Shown here piece by piece: positions 24,394 through 35,025 of a stretch of 64,000 nt of DNA. Position 1 is the first letter of the stretch. Every line of letters starts with the position of its first letter. The notes under the pieces are model-generated. The model worked only from the letters and a program-made list of their open reading frames with translations. It was not told the DNA's origin and searched no databases. The position numbers and the translations under genes are program-made. Origin of the DNA: Spongilla lacustris (lineage: Eukaryota; Porifera; Demospongiae; Spongillida; Spongillidae); the NCBI GenBank assembly GCA_949361645.1, contig OX442416.1, forward strand, positions 20,853,451-20,917,450. Reading direction: 5' to 3'.

Positions 24394-24662
24394 CCACAAT
24401 AGTTGATGCTGACATTTCAAAAGTAGCAGGGAGTTTGCCTAACTGGCAGTTAGTTGCTAGAAAGCTGGGCTTTGGAGCACAAGATATTAAAGATATTGAA
24501 ACTAATCATCAACGACGGGAAGATAGAAGGATAGCATTTGTGACAGAATGGATTACAAAGAATTGAACTAAAGCTACCTATGTTAAGTTGTACACAGCAC
24601 TGGAGGAGCTGGATGAACAAGGAGCAGCTGAAGAAATAAGTGAAATTGCTAGTGAACAGTAG
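24394..24662 (+). CDS. Death domain, terminal exon, with in-frame TGA
   Basis: After TTTTGTCTACAG the exon, in phase 1, reads VDADISKVAGSLPNWQLVAR, KLGFGAQDIKDIE, then RREDRRIAFVTEWITKN, TGA, TKATYVKLYTALEELDEQG and AAEEISEIASEQ, ending in TAG at 24660. The helices and the conserved Trp are those of a Death domain, and the sequence beyond TGA continues the same domain in the same frame. The TGA (24564-24566) removes the last helices. It sits where many Death domains have a small residue before the T-W/Y-x-x-L helix; reading it as GGA changed to TGA is an inference. Confidence 0.8.
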
Positions 24663-26700
24663 TAAATCGTATCTTTGTAAAGGAATAACCTATAATAACT
24701 CGTACTGTGGTATAGACAATATTTTGTACCCCCCTCTCCCCCCTCCCCCCCCCCCCCCCCCCACTTTACCTTGAGCATGATTTTGGATTTGATATTATTA
24801 CGTAGTTAATTAATTAATCTGCATGGAAGCGATTGGACAGTACACCCCCCACACACACATGCACACACACACACAGGGTCTATTGTTGAATCGGCCGAAC
24901 GCGGACAGCACCCCACCCGCCCTACTCATTATGTATTCATCCCATACATTACGAGGCATTCTAATCGGGATGAATTATACCAGCCATGTTTGTCCATCGA
25001 CGCTCAGTGTAGGTGAATAGAAATATGTAGTGTGTGCATGGGTAGGAGAGCTTGTGTCAGCTGCTGCCGTCACGCGAGTATTTCTTTATATCGATGGCTA
25101 GGCTGCTGAATACGGTACTGCACAAGTTGTCTCGTACCCAGCCCATATTCTCACAGCTACGGATGGATTATACATCACCACTACGTGAAAAGCATTTCTA
25201 TAATACGTCGGGAGGAATGTATAATGATGCGATATATGGAATGGAGACTCTTGATTATGATCCAGACATTCATGTAAACATGACCTTAAGATCTTTCAGA
25301 TAAGTGGACTGTTCTCAAAGCAGCTGTTGACATCATTGTGCATGCGTTTGAATTGTGGGCATAGAATATTACAGACCAAAAAGAATATATATAAGCACAG
25401 GATGATCTTGGATCATGCATGTCCAAGAGTATGCAAAAGAGGTACTGTCCCTTGGGCTTGTTTATCTTGAATTTCAAAATGCACTCATGGAGGATGACGG
25501 ACTTATAGTGCTCAGATGCTGGAAGTTTGTATTCCTACGGCTCAAACACACCAACTAAACAATCGAAGCAATGAACCTTCTGGTGCAATAAAAGCCCACG
25601 GTAACATAACGACTCGCCGTACATATCCAGTTGGAAAACTGACAAATGCATCGCGCCCACTCATAACATGTTATTATCTATGGCCATAGGCGGCAACTGG
25701 TGATCTAAATTTCGTCGATAATCGTGACCGTATTTAGCATTTCCCTACGAGTGCTTAAGAAGACGCGCGCTTTGTAAAGTTGTTTGCATAGTATTTAGGA
25801 CTTTATTGCTAGAATACAGAACAAAAGGGGTTGCCCGATACACTACATGTATTGGTATCTAAATGTAAGCCAGCATACTAGTACGGCGTTATTTTGTGTG
25901 CCTCGTTGATTTCCATAGTAATCGGTCGCGATTAGCCATTCCCTAGATTCTTAAGGCACTAACTTGAGGAAGCGTTTCCCATGTTTATTAGGTCTTAGCC
26001 TATATCAGGATTAAAATTCGTGAGCTTTGGATGGTGCCCAAGGGTCCATTTATCGGCACTGGTGTTTACTGTTGGATTGCTTAGAGCTTGACATAATAAT
26101 GCTTAACCTGGTATTTCTGTGATAGAGCCCTGGGAATTAAACTTATTTTTTGTATTTTCAACGCATAGACAATCTATTTTGTTTGTGTGTCAAAGAGTTG
26201 TGTGATAGTTCTATTTAATACGCACCGAATTCGTCAATGCACGCGTTAGTTATGGAAAGTATTGTATAGCATGGACCGCCATATTATTAAAAACAGCTCA
26301 ATCATCAAAATATGATGGTGCCCACACAGCGTATTTTCAAGCATCCTAGCTATGCAGTAACATTGAGAAATACATCTACCCATAACCAGCATATGCCCAG
26401 TTATTGAAGTAGCTTTGGATCAAATGGCAGGTTTGAAAATTACTGCTCTCCCTGAACCTTGAAGTACAAAATTCTGCAAACTACAACAGAACAAGATAAG
26501 ATAAGACAATACATATTGTAGTACACTAGCTACTTGAAGTATGTGTAATATAGTAGACACAGTTGCATGACTACCTAGAAGGTACTTTAGCTCATCTGTC
26601 ACCATCCATTGTTTACCAAGTATGTTTGCTGAACGCAATGCACCCTTGGCCTGGCTGATTACCTTTATAATAATGTTAAATGATGAAAACTTAAGATGTA
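24663..26700. other. No assigned gene
   Basis: Contains C runs (24741) and a plus frame at 25093-25303 with LREKHFYNTSGGMYNDAIYG after a TCTCACAG acceptor, which looks coding but is not recognised. Half of the dispersed motif GTCTCGTACCCAG lies just before it. The rest is intergenic in character. Confidence 0.4.
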
Positions 26701-26719
26701 AAATTAATGGAACAATGCA

Positions 26720-26923
26720 GTGGTTGTGTGCACACTCTCAGAACAAGCAAGAAAATATAGCCCGGTTAAATTTTGCATCAGACAAGCTCAGAGAGTAAAG
26801 TTAGTTAGTAAACAACATGAACACAACATTTCTATATTGCAAGATCAGCAACTTAAAGATAAGATTCAAAAGAAGGAGAACATGTTCAAGGAGGAAGATA
26901 GAAAAGAACTTGCAATTTTATAG
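26720..26923 (+). other. Coiled-coil-like open frame
   Basis: The frame has RQAQRVKLVSKQHEHN, then ILQDQQLKDKIQKKENMFK, rich in K, Q and E with a heptad-like pattern. It ends at 26923. It has no convincing start and may be a decayed exon or a transposon accessory frame. Confidence 0.25.
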
Positions 26924-27933
26924 CAGAAAAGAAGTGGAATTATCAAATGAGTTTTCTAATATCTCATAATAAAAAAAATTTAATGTAATATTTTTAAAGC
27001 GTTTTATTCAACGTGTCAGTTATTTGTAATAAAATGGTCTGTATTTTGAACACCTATGGTATGTGGATCATCAAAATGTGCTGTACACTGAAACAGTACA
27101 ATGGAGTGAATGGACATATATGTGTAAATCAATCAAAGAAGTCTCAAGTTCCTAAAGTAATTATTACACATTGGAAGAATGATGAATGTGAATAAAAAGG
27201 GGAGAACATTATGACTGGATATCGCTATACGGGCTTTTGGCAGATTATATAATGAGAGACCTAAATTTAGTAATATGTATTTGACCCTGTGAACCTTATA
27301 AAGAGTTGTGCAATTATGGCATCATTATACTTTTACAGTAGCTGCATGGAGAAGTCAAGCGGTCACAGGTTTTTTTTATAGCGGCCGGTGGTCCATTCAC
27401 ATTGCGTACATTGTTAGTTACCCGTGACGCAATATATGTAGCGTGGTCCATTCACATTGCGTTCAATCTGCCCTTTTAGACTATGCATAAAAGTTCTAGT
27501 TTTTTTTAATTTATTAAAGTACCTATAGCTAGTTACATGTAAATAATGAATAATGGAATAACTAGCCCCGCAATACACGCGCGCACACTGTAGCAATCAA
27601 TAGGCGCTAGGCAGAGCGAGCTTAGTTAGTATTATCTCTGCTACAGACATATACAGTGCTGTGCCCTGTACTCAATAGCGGCATCGTCCTTGTCCATCTC
27701 CTCGTCATTCTGACAAAGAATAGCAACTATCGTTAACATTTCGATAAATTAAAGGACTTTGGAAGCGATTATATTGTAGCAACGCCGCAAAGTCCGTAGT
27801 CATAATTGCGCCGTCATCAAAACTGTGACATAGTGCAGTTGGGTCTGGGTACGACACTAAAGAGCTGCGCGCAGCCATTAGATTGTCAGTCTATCTATGG
27901 CGCAGCTAAACAAATTAAGTCACCACCCCGGCC

Positions 27934-27964
<31 letters not shown>

Positions 27965-28020
27965 GACTATTGCCGTAGATCGTTCGTTACAGTAAGACTT
28001 GAATGGTTCCTATTCAACAG
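26924..28020. other. No gene recognised
   Basis: The phrase GTCCATTCACATTGCGT is repeated at 27391 and 27446. There is a C run followed by CA repeats at 27932-27965. It is probably the upstream region of the TTC21-like exons. Confidence 0.5.
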
Positions 28021-29531
28021 ACTTCGGCTCTGTAGGAAGGGTACCTACCTGTACCACGTGCAGTCGGTTGTCATGGAGCTGCTTAAGACCTACAGCTCCG
28101 ACCCTGTACTGTTATTCTGGAAGGCGTACGGTATCATCATGGAAGGTTAAGCTAGGGCCGGGGCAGCCCCACAGTACAATCAGAGATACTAGTATTATCT
28201 CTGGTACAATGGTGTCCGGTCGTCTTACAGATTGCACGTCAGAAAGTATCAGAGAGCTAGAGAGCATTGCAGACCACAGAGACATGGACCTGTGCTCCTC
28301 CACAAAAAGTGCAAGTGCCAGTGTATCCCATAATTATTAACTTTGTCCCTTCTCCCTCTTCCCCAGTCCCTGTACTATGCAGGGATGTTCCTATGGCTCA
28401 CAGGGAAGCATGACAAAGCCAGAGAGTATCTCAGTCGCATGCTCAAGATGTCTCCTGCCTCCAAAGAGGTTTGGTACCTGCCCCCATATTATCCCACCTG
28501 TGATTAGCTCATGATTACAGGGGCTTACCCTCCAAGGGTGGATAGACCTGACTTGCAACAGGGATGCATTTGTGAAGAAATCAGTGAAGTACTTTGATGA
28601 AGTGTTGGCCGGGTGAGTGAGGGGTGTGGCTGGCGTGGAGGTGGTGATCACCAGAATGTTTACTTACAGATCTGAACAGCCCAAACCATTGGACGCCATG
28701 TTGGGCAAGGTGCGTGTGCCTTCATGATGTGTGTGAGGGAAGGGGGTGTGTTCAGTGAGGGAGGGTGTGTTCAGTGAGGGAGGGTGTATTCAGTGAGTGA
28801 GGGTGTGTTCAGTGAGGGAGGGGTGTGTTCAGTAAGGGAGGGGTGTTTTCACTGAGGGAGAGGTGTGGTCTGTGAGGGAGAGGTGTGTTCAGTGAGGGAG
28901 GGTGTGTTCAGTGAGGGAGGGGTATGTTCAGTGAGGGAGGGTGTGTTCAGTGAGGGAGGGTGTGTTCAGTGAGGGAGAGGTGTGGTCTGTGAGGGAGGTG
29001 TGTTCAGTGAGGAAGGGTGTGTTCAGTGAGGGAGCCTGGGTGTGTTCAGTGAGGAAGGGTGTGTTCAGCGAGGGAGGTGTGTTCTTTGTGGGAGGGTGTG
29101 TTCAGTGAGGGAGGGGTGTGCTCAGTGTGGGAGGTGTGTTCAGTGAGGGAGAGGTGTGGTCTGTGAGGGAGGTGTGTTCAGCGAGGGAGGTGTGTTCTTT
29201 GTGGGAGGTTGTGTTCAGTGAGGGAGGGGTGTGTTTAGTGAGGGAGGGGTGTGTTCAGTGTGGGAGGTGTGTTCAGTGAGGGAGGGTGTGTTTAGTGAGG
29301 GAGGGTGTGTTCAGTGAGGGAGGGTGTGTTCAGTGAGGGAGGGTGTTTTTGGTGAGGGAGGGGCGTGTTCAATGAAGGAGGGGTGTGTTCACTGAGGGAA
29401 GGGTGTTCAGTGAGGGAGGGGTACATCTGTATGTTCAGTGAAAGATATATATGTACAAATACATATATATCCCCTCCTCCTCCCCACCCCAGGCTAGGTA
29501 CTACCTCTCTCGTCACAACTTCAGCCATGTG
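28021..29531 (+). CDS. TTC21B: TTC21/IFT139-like N-terminal exons (partial gene)
   Basis: Six exons can be followed: 28021-28145, 28231-about 28320, 28367-28468, 28521-28612, 28670-28709 and 29493-about 29530. They read [99 protein letters not shown], then PLDAMLGK and [12 protein letters not shown]. This is the TPR start of TTC21 proteins, subunits of the IFT-A complex that carry cargo in cilia. Most phases agree and no stop was found inside; the second donor is ambiguous. The protein should be about 1,300 residues, but only about 170 are present and the next recognised exons lie on the other strand, so the gene is truncated or rearranged. The start codon was not located. Confidence 0.7.
28740..29440 (+). 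repeat. 19-20-bp minisatellite inside a TTC21 intron
   Basis: More than 30 imperfect copies of GTGTGTTCAGTGAGGGAGG fill the intron between the fifth and sixth exons. Variants are GGTCTGTGAGGG and TTCTTTGTGGG. The copies are diverged enough to be mapped individually. Confidence 0.95.
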
Positions 29532-29592
29532 TAGGAGGGAGGTGGGCGTGTGTAGGATGGAGGTGGGCGTGTGTAGGATGGAGGTGGGCATG
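29529..29592 (+). repeat. Three copies of a 21-bp unit starting at a splice donor
   Basis: GTGTAGGAGGGAGGTGGGC and two copies of GTGTGTAGGATGGAGGTGGG begin exactly at the candidate donor of the last TTC21 exon (after AGCCAT). The same unit forms the large array at 31765-32330. Confidence 0.85.
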
Positions 29593-29861
29593 AAAATGGA
29601 TGCCATGTGCATAGTTACCAACCTTTTCACCACACCGACCATGATCCAACATCCTCAACACACACCTCCTCATAACCATACACAACACACACGCCTATGT
29701 CACAATCATATCACCCTACCAATGATGCACTTCCCACAACACCACACTTCCCCTCACCTCAGTCACCAACCTTCCACCAGCCTGGCACATGTGATTAGGG
29801 AAGTGTCCACACCCCCCAGGGGGCACACACGTTGAAGTGTCCCATGAGAGGGTGGGAGGGG

Positions 29862-30781
29862 CCACCACCGATGGAGACAGCAGTAGCTTCAGTCTGTGGC
29901 AGCCGCTGGGTTCAATGGTGCCCTCATATTCTGCAGTGGAGAAGATAAGGATCCCAGAGGGGTCCAGGGGCCACTGCCGGGCTCAATGGTGCCCTCATAT
30001 TCTGCAGTGGAGAAGATAAGGATCCCAGAGGGGTCCAGGGGCCACTGCTGTGATGGTGAACTTGCTAGCTTGATACCTTCAGTGGGAGGGTGGGGGAGGG
30101 GATAGTTATGGGTACACCTGGGGGGGGAGGGGATAGTTAGGGGTACACCTGAGGGGGGGGGGGGGGGGGGGGGGATAGGGGTACGCCCACAGTAGAATAT
30201 AAAACAGGACAAACATCACATCCCACATCCACACCATAAACACACCATGACACATGTACAAATATATACGGACAACATTAACACACACACACACACACAC
30301 ATACCTGGTGTTGTACAGGCACTGAAATTTACTGTGACACTGTCACATATGGCACACATGCCAAACTTGAGGTATTCAGGTATAGACAGGTTGGGTCTGG
30401 GCACTAGAGCCAGTATGGGAATCCGAAATACTCCGTCTGATGTTCCAATCTCAACGAACTCTTCATATGCATTCTGTGAAGTGGAGAGAATGACACAAAA
30501 ATTAAATTACCACAGCTAGAGACTCTACGTGTACACGTCACGCAAAACATAGGTTGGCAGTTCAACCTTACCATTTGATTGGCTACTAACTTCGCTATCA
30601 GACATCAGCCTAAGAGCACACTTGATGCTAAGCTGCAGCTAGCATACCACGAGCAAGAATACGGAGGCTAAACCACACCTTTTGGCTGGGCCGAAGAGTA
30701 ACTGTCAAGGTGTAACTTGTGCCGGCATTCAGAGTGATGGGCTGCGGGTATAGCGTACAGTGACTACTGGAGAAGTGACCT
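29862..30781 (-). CDS. ASH (MSP-like) domain exons of a ciliary-type protein, partial
   Basis: Minus-strand exons: 30781-30679 reads CTLYPQPITLNAGTSYTLTV and TLRPSQK; 30473-30305 reads AYEEFVEIGTSDGVFRIPIL, ALVPRPNLSIPEYLKFGMC and DSVTVNFSACTTPG. Phases join (0, then 1). A third segment, 30077-about 29862, reads EYEGTIEPSGCHRLKLLL. The pattern (L-x-P-G-x-S-x-x-x-x-V-x-x-x-P, then D-x-x-x-I-P-I-x-A, then L-x-FG) is that of ASH domains in Hydin, CFAP and DLEC1-type cilium proteins. Which member cannot be told. The third segment contains a 71-bp tandem duplication covering its acceptor. Only two to three exons remain. Confidence 0.6.
29913..30054 (-). repeat. 71-bp direct duplication covering a splice acceptor
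   Basis: Two nearly identical 71-bp units each contain, on the minus strand, the tract CTTATCTTCTCCACTGCAG followed by AATATGAGGGCACCATTGA. Both acceptors give the same phase. As 71 is not a multiple of three, reading through both units would shift the frame. Confidence 0.85.
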
Positions 30782-30990
30782 CTGCGTGCAGAAGAACACT
30801 CCTGAGCTTACTAACCGAGTTACTAACTTGTATCTGTTTGGGTCTGGGTACGAGACTAGGCACGTTGTAAAACTCATAGACCTACTAGCCCCACATTGTC
30901 ATGTAGCTGAGCTAGGTGCATATCTCTGTGTAGTAATGTACTTATATACGCTGCGGCTCATCGTTGTAAAACGCATACTAGATGGTACAG

Positions 30991-31230
30991 CCCCACATTG
31001 CCACGCCACGAAGCCGTGAGTCTCTTGGAGGAAATGAGTGACGGCGTCTACCTGCTGAGACCCCGAGGTGGTGATAAGAGTGCAGCGTATTCATTAGATG
31101 TCAAGTAAGAGCAGTATACAGGTCCACTTTTTTTTTAAGTTGTGCATGTACATGTATCCATTACCCCAAATACCCACACTCACATTCACGCGTGAAACAC
31201 ACACGTGCGCGCACACTCGCACACACACAC

Positions 31231-31296
<66 letters not shown>

Positions 31297-31303
31297 GCGC
31301 GCA

Positions 31304-31346
<43 letters not shown>

Positions 31347-31491
31347 GCGCACACATACTGCATGGTCGTCTACAGGAGTGAAAGTCTTCGAAGTGTTGAT
31401 AATGGAAAAGGGAGTTCAGTTAGGTCATAAGTGCTTTCCCAGTGTCCTGGAAGGGCAGCCTTCAATACAATATAACAAAAGTACCACTTAA
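30991..31491 (+). CDS. SH2 domain, two exon pieces
   Basis: Exon 30991-31104, after GATGGTACAG, reads [20 protein letters not shown], then [15 protein letters not shown]. This is the SH2 pattern R-x-E-A-x-x-L-L, DGxYLxRxxxxxxxAYxLxV, with the phosphotyrosine-binding Arg in LLRP. After an intron filled by CA repeats, 31376 onward reads [20 protein letters not shown], the following strands of SH2. The donor leaves phase 2 but the second piece needs phase 1, so an indel or another splice site must exist. SH2 domains bind phosphotyrosine in signalling proteins; the parent gene is unknown. Confidence 0.55.
31190..31355 (+). repeat. CA microsatellite with CG interruptions
   Basis: An AC dinucleotide run with GCGC, TCGC and GCAC interruptions fills most of the intron between the two SH2 pieces. 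Confidence 0.95.
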
Positions 31492-31535
31492 AAAACTGTT
31501 TGTCAATTGCTTTCCTGATACTTTTTGTGATGCAG

Positions 31536-31745
31536 ATCCTGAAAAGATGGTGAAATTTCTAATGCCCATCACAAGTGTGAGAAAGGTTAGCAAGTTGGAA
31601 GAGTAATGAGCTCATCGTGGGAGGAGTTTCCATGACCCCACAAAGTGAGGAGGAGGAGGAGGAAGAGAGGCATGTTGTGTGCATGGATCCTGAGGCTGGA
31701 GATTCCTACAACTTGTTCAGTAAAGATCCTGTGACAGCATGCACA
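31536..31745 (+). CDS. Possible exons of an unrecognised gene
   Basis: 31536-31585 (after TGTGATGCAG, before GTTAGC) reads PEKMVKFLMPITSVRK in phase 1. A frame ending at the GTAAGT donor after 31745 reads HVVCMDPEAGDSYNLFSKDP and VTACT, preceded by a run of glutamates. These could follow the SH2 pieces, but no domain is recognised. Confidence 0.3.
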
Positions 31746-31764
31746 GTAAGTTGGACGATGTATA

Positions 31765-32330
31765 TGTATGTAGTGTGTAGGATGGAGGTGGGTGTGTGTA
31801 GGATGGAGGTGGGCGTGTGTAGGATGGAGGTGGGCGTGTGTAGGATGGAGGTGGGCGTGTGTAGGATGGAGGTGGGCGTGTGTAGGATGGAGGTGGGAGT
31901 GTGTAGGATGGAGGTGGGAGTGTGTAGGATGGAGGTAGGCGTGTGTAGGATGGAGGTGGGAGTGTGTAGGATGGAGGTGGGTGGGTGTAGGATGGAGGTG
32001 GGTGTGTGTAGGATGGAGGTGGGTTTGTGTAGGATGGAGGTGGGTGTGTGTAGGATGGAGGTGGGTGTGTGTAGGATGGAGGTGGGAGTGTGTAGGATGG
32101 AGGTGGGTGTGTGTAGGATGGAGGTGGGTGTGTGTAGGATGGAGGTGGGCGTGTGTAGGATGGAGGTGGGGTGTAGGATGGAGGTGGGCGTGTGTAGGAT
32201 GGAGGTGGGCATGTGTAGGATAGAGGTGTGTGTGTAGGATGGAGGTACATGTACATGTAGGCGTGTGTAGGATAGAGGTGTGTGTGTAGGAAGGAGGTAG
32301 ATGTGTGTAGGACGGAGGTGGGCGTGGTCT
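31765..32330 (+). repeat. 21-bp minisatellite GTGTGTAGGATGGAGGTGGG
   Basis: About 26 copies begin 20 bp after the GTAAGT donor at 31745. The 21-bp length makes both strands open in several frames (heptads such as VCRMEVG or PTSILHT), which is not evidence of coding. One unit near 32245 contains ACATGTACATGTA in place of one G, a net gain of 12. Confidence 0.95.
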
Positions 32331-32454
32331 ATATTGATGTATGGTACCCCCCAATGTCCCACCTGTGTGTTGGAATGTGGAACTGTTTGGTCAAGAGTAT
32401 GCAAATTGCATTCCTCCGATCATAATAATTTTTAATCATCCATATGACCTTCCT

Positions 32455-33690
32455 GACCCACTGTCCATGTGATAGTCTAGCTATGTCATGTGATGGTCTA
32501 GCTGTGTCATGTGATGGTCTAGCTATGCCATGTGATGGTCTAGCTATGTCATGTGATGGTCTAGCTGTGTCATGTGATGGTCTAGCTATGTCATGTGAAG
32601 GTCTAGCTATCTCATGTGAGGGTCTAGCTATGCCATGTGATGGTCTAGCTATGTCATGTGATGGTCTAGCTATGTCATGTGATGGTCTAGCTATGTCATG
32701 TGAGGGTCTAGCTATGCCATATGAGGGTCTAGCTATGCCATGTGATGGTCTAGCTATGTCATGTGATGGTCTAGCTGTGTCATGTGATGGTCTAGCTATG
32801 TCATGTGAAGGTCTAGCTATCTCATGTGAGGGTCTAGCTATGCCATGTGATGGTCTAGCTATGTCATGTGATGGTCTAGCTATGTCATGTGAGGGTCTAG
32901 CTATGCCATGTGAGGGTCTAGCTATGTCATGTGAGGGTCTAGCTATGCCATGTGAGGGTCTAGCTATGTCATGTGAGGGTCTAGCTATGTCATGTAATGG
33001 TCTAGCTATGTCATGTGAGGGTCTAGCTATGTCATGTGAGGGTCTAGCTATGTCATGTAAGGGTCTAGCTATGCCATGTGAGGGTCTAGCTATGCCATGT
33101 GAGGGTCTAGCTATGTCATGTGAGGGTCTAGCTATGCCATGTGAGGGTCTAGCTATGTCATGTGAGGGTCTAGCTATGTCATGTGATGGTCTAGCTATGT
33201 CATGTGAGGGTCTAGCTATGTCATGTGATGGTCTAGCTATGCCATGTGAGGGTCTAGCTTTGTCATGTGAGGGTCTAGCTATACTGCCATGTGAGGGTCT
33301 AGCTATGTCATGTGAGGCTCTAGCTATGTCATGTGATGGTCTAGCTATGTCATGTGAGGGTCTAGCTATGTCATGTGATGGTCTAGCTATGTCATGTGAG
33401 GGTCTAGCTATGTCATGTGATGGTCTAGCTATGCCATGTGAGGGTCTAGCTATGTCATGTAAGGGTCTAGCTATGTCATGTGAGGGTCTAGCTATGTCAT
33501 GTGAGGGTCTAGCTATGTCATGTAAGGGTCTAGCTATGTCATGTGATGGTCTAGCTATGCCATGTGATGGTCTAGCTATGTCATGTGAGGGTCTAGCTAT
33601 GTCATGTGAGGGTCTAGCTATGTCATGTGAGGGTCTAGCTATGCCATGTGAGGGTCTAGCTATGCCATGTGAGGGTCTACCTAATGCAGA
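32455..33690 (+). repeat. 21-bp minisatellite with a 430-codon open frame
   Basis: About 58 copies of GGTCTAGCTATGTCATGTGA. One plus frame is open throughout (heptad CDGLAMS/CEGLAMP). Variation is confined to a few positions (GAT/GAG/AAG, GTC/GCC) and higher-order blocks recur: the run near 32,560-32,690 is repeated near 32,760-32,880. No start context, splice sites or domain support a protein. Confidence 0.95.
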
Positions 33691-33809
33691 ACAAACAGAT
33701 CAACTCGAGGGCTTGCAATTATCTGCATACACATGAGATACCAAACTTGTGGATGTTAGTTGCTAGGTAACTGATTGATCTCTCAGAGGTGTGAAGTGTT
33801 CACTATGCC

Positions 33810-34492
33810 CAGACTGAGTGAGGTGGTCTGGGAACTGAGTGAGGTGGTCTGGGGACTGAGTGAGGTGGTCTGGGGACTGAGTGAGGTAGTCTGGGGACTG
33901 AGTGAGGTGGTCTGGGGACTGAGTGAGGTGGTCTGGGGACTGCGTGAGGTGGTCTGGGAACCTAATGAGGTGGTCTGGGAACCTAATGAGGTGGTCTGGG
34001 GACTTAATGAGGTGGTCTGGGAACTGAGTGAGGTGGTCTGGGGACTGAGTGAGGTGGTCTGGGAACTGAGTGAGGTGGTCTGGGAACTGAGTGAGTTGGT
34101 CTGGGGACTGAGTGAGGTGGTCTGGGGACTGAGTGAGGTGGTCTGGGGACTGAGTGAGGTGGTCTGGGGACTGAGTGAGGTGGTCTGGGAACCTAATGAG
34201 GTGGTCTGGGGACTTAATGAGGTGGTCTGGGAACTGAGTGAGGTGGTCTGGGGACTGAGTGAGGTGGTCTGGGAACTGAGTGAGGTGGTCTGGGAACTGA
34301 GTGAGTTGGTCTGGGGACTGAATGAGGTAGTCTGGGAACTGAGTGAGGTGGTCTGGGGACTGAGTGAGGTGGTCTGGGGATTGAGTGAGGTGGTCTGGGG
34401 ACTGAGCGAGGTGGTCTGGGGACTTAATGAGGTGGTCTGGGAACTGAGTGAGGTGGTCTGGGGACTGAGTGAGGTGGTCTGGGGACTGACTA
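33810..34492 (+). repeat. 21-bp minisatellite CTGAGTGAGGTGGTCTGGGG
   Basis: About 32 copies; GGGAACCTAATGAGG variants form a higher-order pattern repeated near 33,950-34,110 and 34,180-34,320. Both strands are open because the unit is 21 bp. It lies just upstream of the DUF4139 exons. Confidence 0.95.
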
Positions 34493-34698
34493 CTACTCAA
34501 TAAAACAAGTGGGCCAAGGGAATCATCCTCTGCCCTCCAGTGTGCAGGAAGGTTCAAGGCTGGCATATGGGCAGTAGTACATGTGCATCTTCACCAACCT
34601 ATCCCCACCCAATATCAGTTATAGGTGGCACCCACCATCCACTTCCCCACTCTCCCCTCCACACTCCCCCATCAATATTCCCTCCTCCCCCCTCCCAG

Positions 34699-35025
34699 GT
34701 CCAGTGCTCATCAAACAGTCCACAGGTGAAGACTGGCTCAATGCCAAGATGTCCACTACCCAGCCGAGCCTGGGAGGGGCACCTCCCACACCATCAGGTT
34801 CAAGACTATTACCCAAAAGTGTTCCCTAAGTAATTTAACAACAGCTCCACGAAATTTATCAGCTGTGTTGATTGGTGAGTATGATCCAACCATGCATTGA
34901 TGATGAATGATTTTGACTTCAGGGGGGGTTACAATTTTTGCTTTTGTTGGATTGCAGGTTTGTACAATACCACCTATGCCATCCCAAGGGCCTACAACAT
35001 ACCATCAGACACCACTGAACACAAG
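34699..35025 (+). CDS. DUF4139-family protein, two exons (partial)
   Basis: Exon 34699-34797 (after CCCTCCCAG) reads PVLIKQSTGEDWLNAKM, then TTQPSLGGAPPTPS. Exon 34958-35025 (after GGATTGCAG) reads YNTTYAIPRAYNIPSD and TTEHK, ending before GTTAGC. Phases agree (1 to 1). The motifs Q-S/T-TGEDW, L-S-T-x-x-P-S-x-GG and IPSDxxxHKV are diagnostic of DUF4139 proteins (C. elegans F37C4.5 relatives), whose function is poorly known. N-terminal DUF4140 exons and the middle of DUF4139 were not found. The C-terminal exon appears 5.5 kb downstream at 40543, with minus-strand gene pieces in between. Confidence 0.65.

Larger units (their letters stand above)
17785..24662 (+). pseudogene. Roc-COR-ZU5-Death gene with several disabling lesions
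   Basis: Exons in order encode a Roc-type GTPase, a COR-like region, a small cysteine/histidine segment, ZU5, a beta-rich segment, a charged linker and a Death domain. The order recalls DAPK (Roc-COR plus Death) combined with UNC5/PIDD-type ZU5-Death, a cytosolic signalling scaffold. Lesions seen: a frame change between 18188 and 18248, an in-frame TAG at 18737-18739, a phase mismatch entering the ZU5 exon, a frame change near 21025-21060, and an in-frame TGA at 24564-24566. The remaining splice phases fit well, so decay is recent, or some lesions are sequence errors. Upstream exons, such as an LRR or ankyrin region, were not found. The last intron holds a retroelement fragment and a large minisatellite. 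Confidence 0.7.

Noticed and set aside
31587..32404. Histidine/proline-rich minus-strand frames
   Set aside because: Shadows of the 21-bp minisatellite on the opposite strand.
32444..33736. 430-codon plus-strand open frame made of CDGLAMS heptads
   Set aside because: It is a 21-bp minisatellite; openness follows from the unit length. No start context, splice sites, non-repetitive ends or domain.
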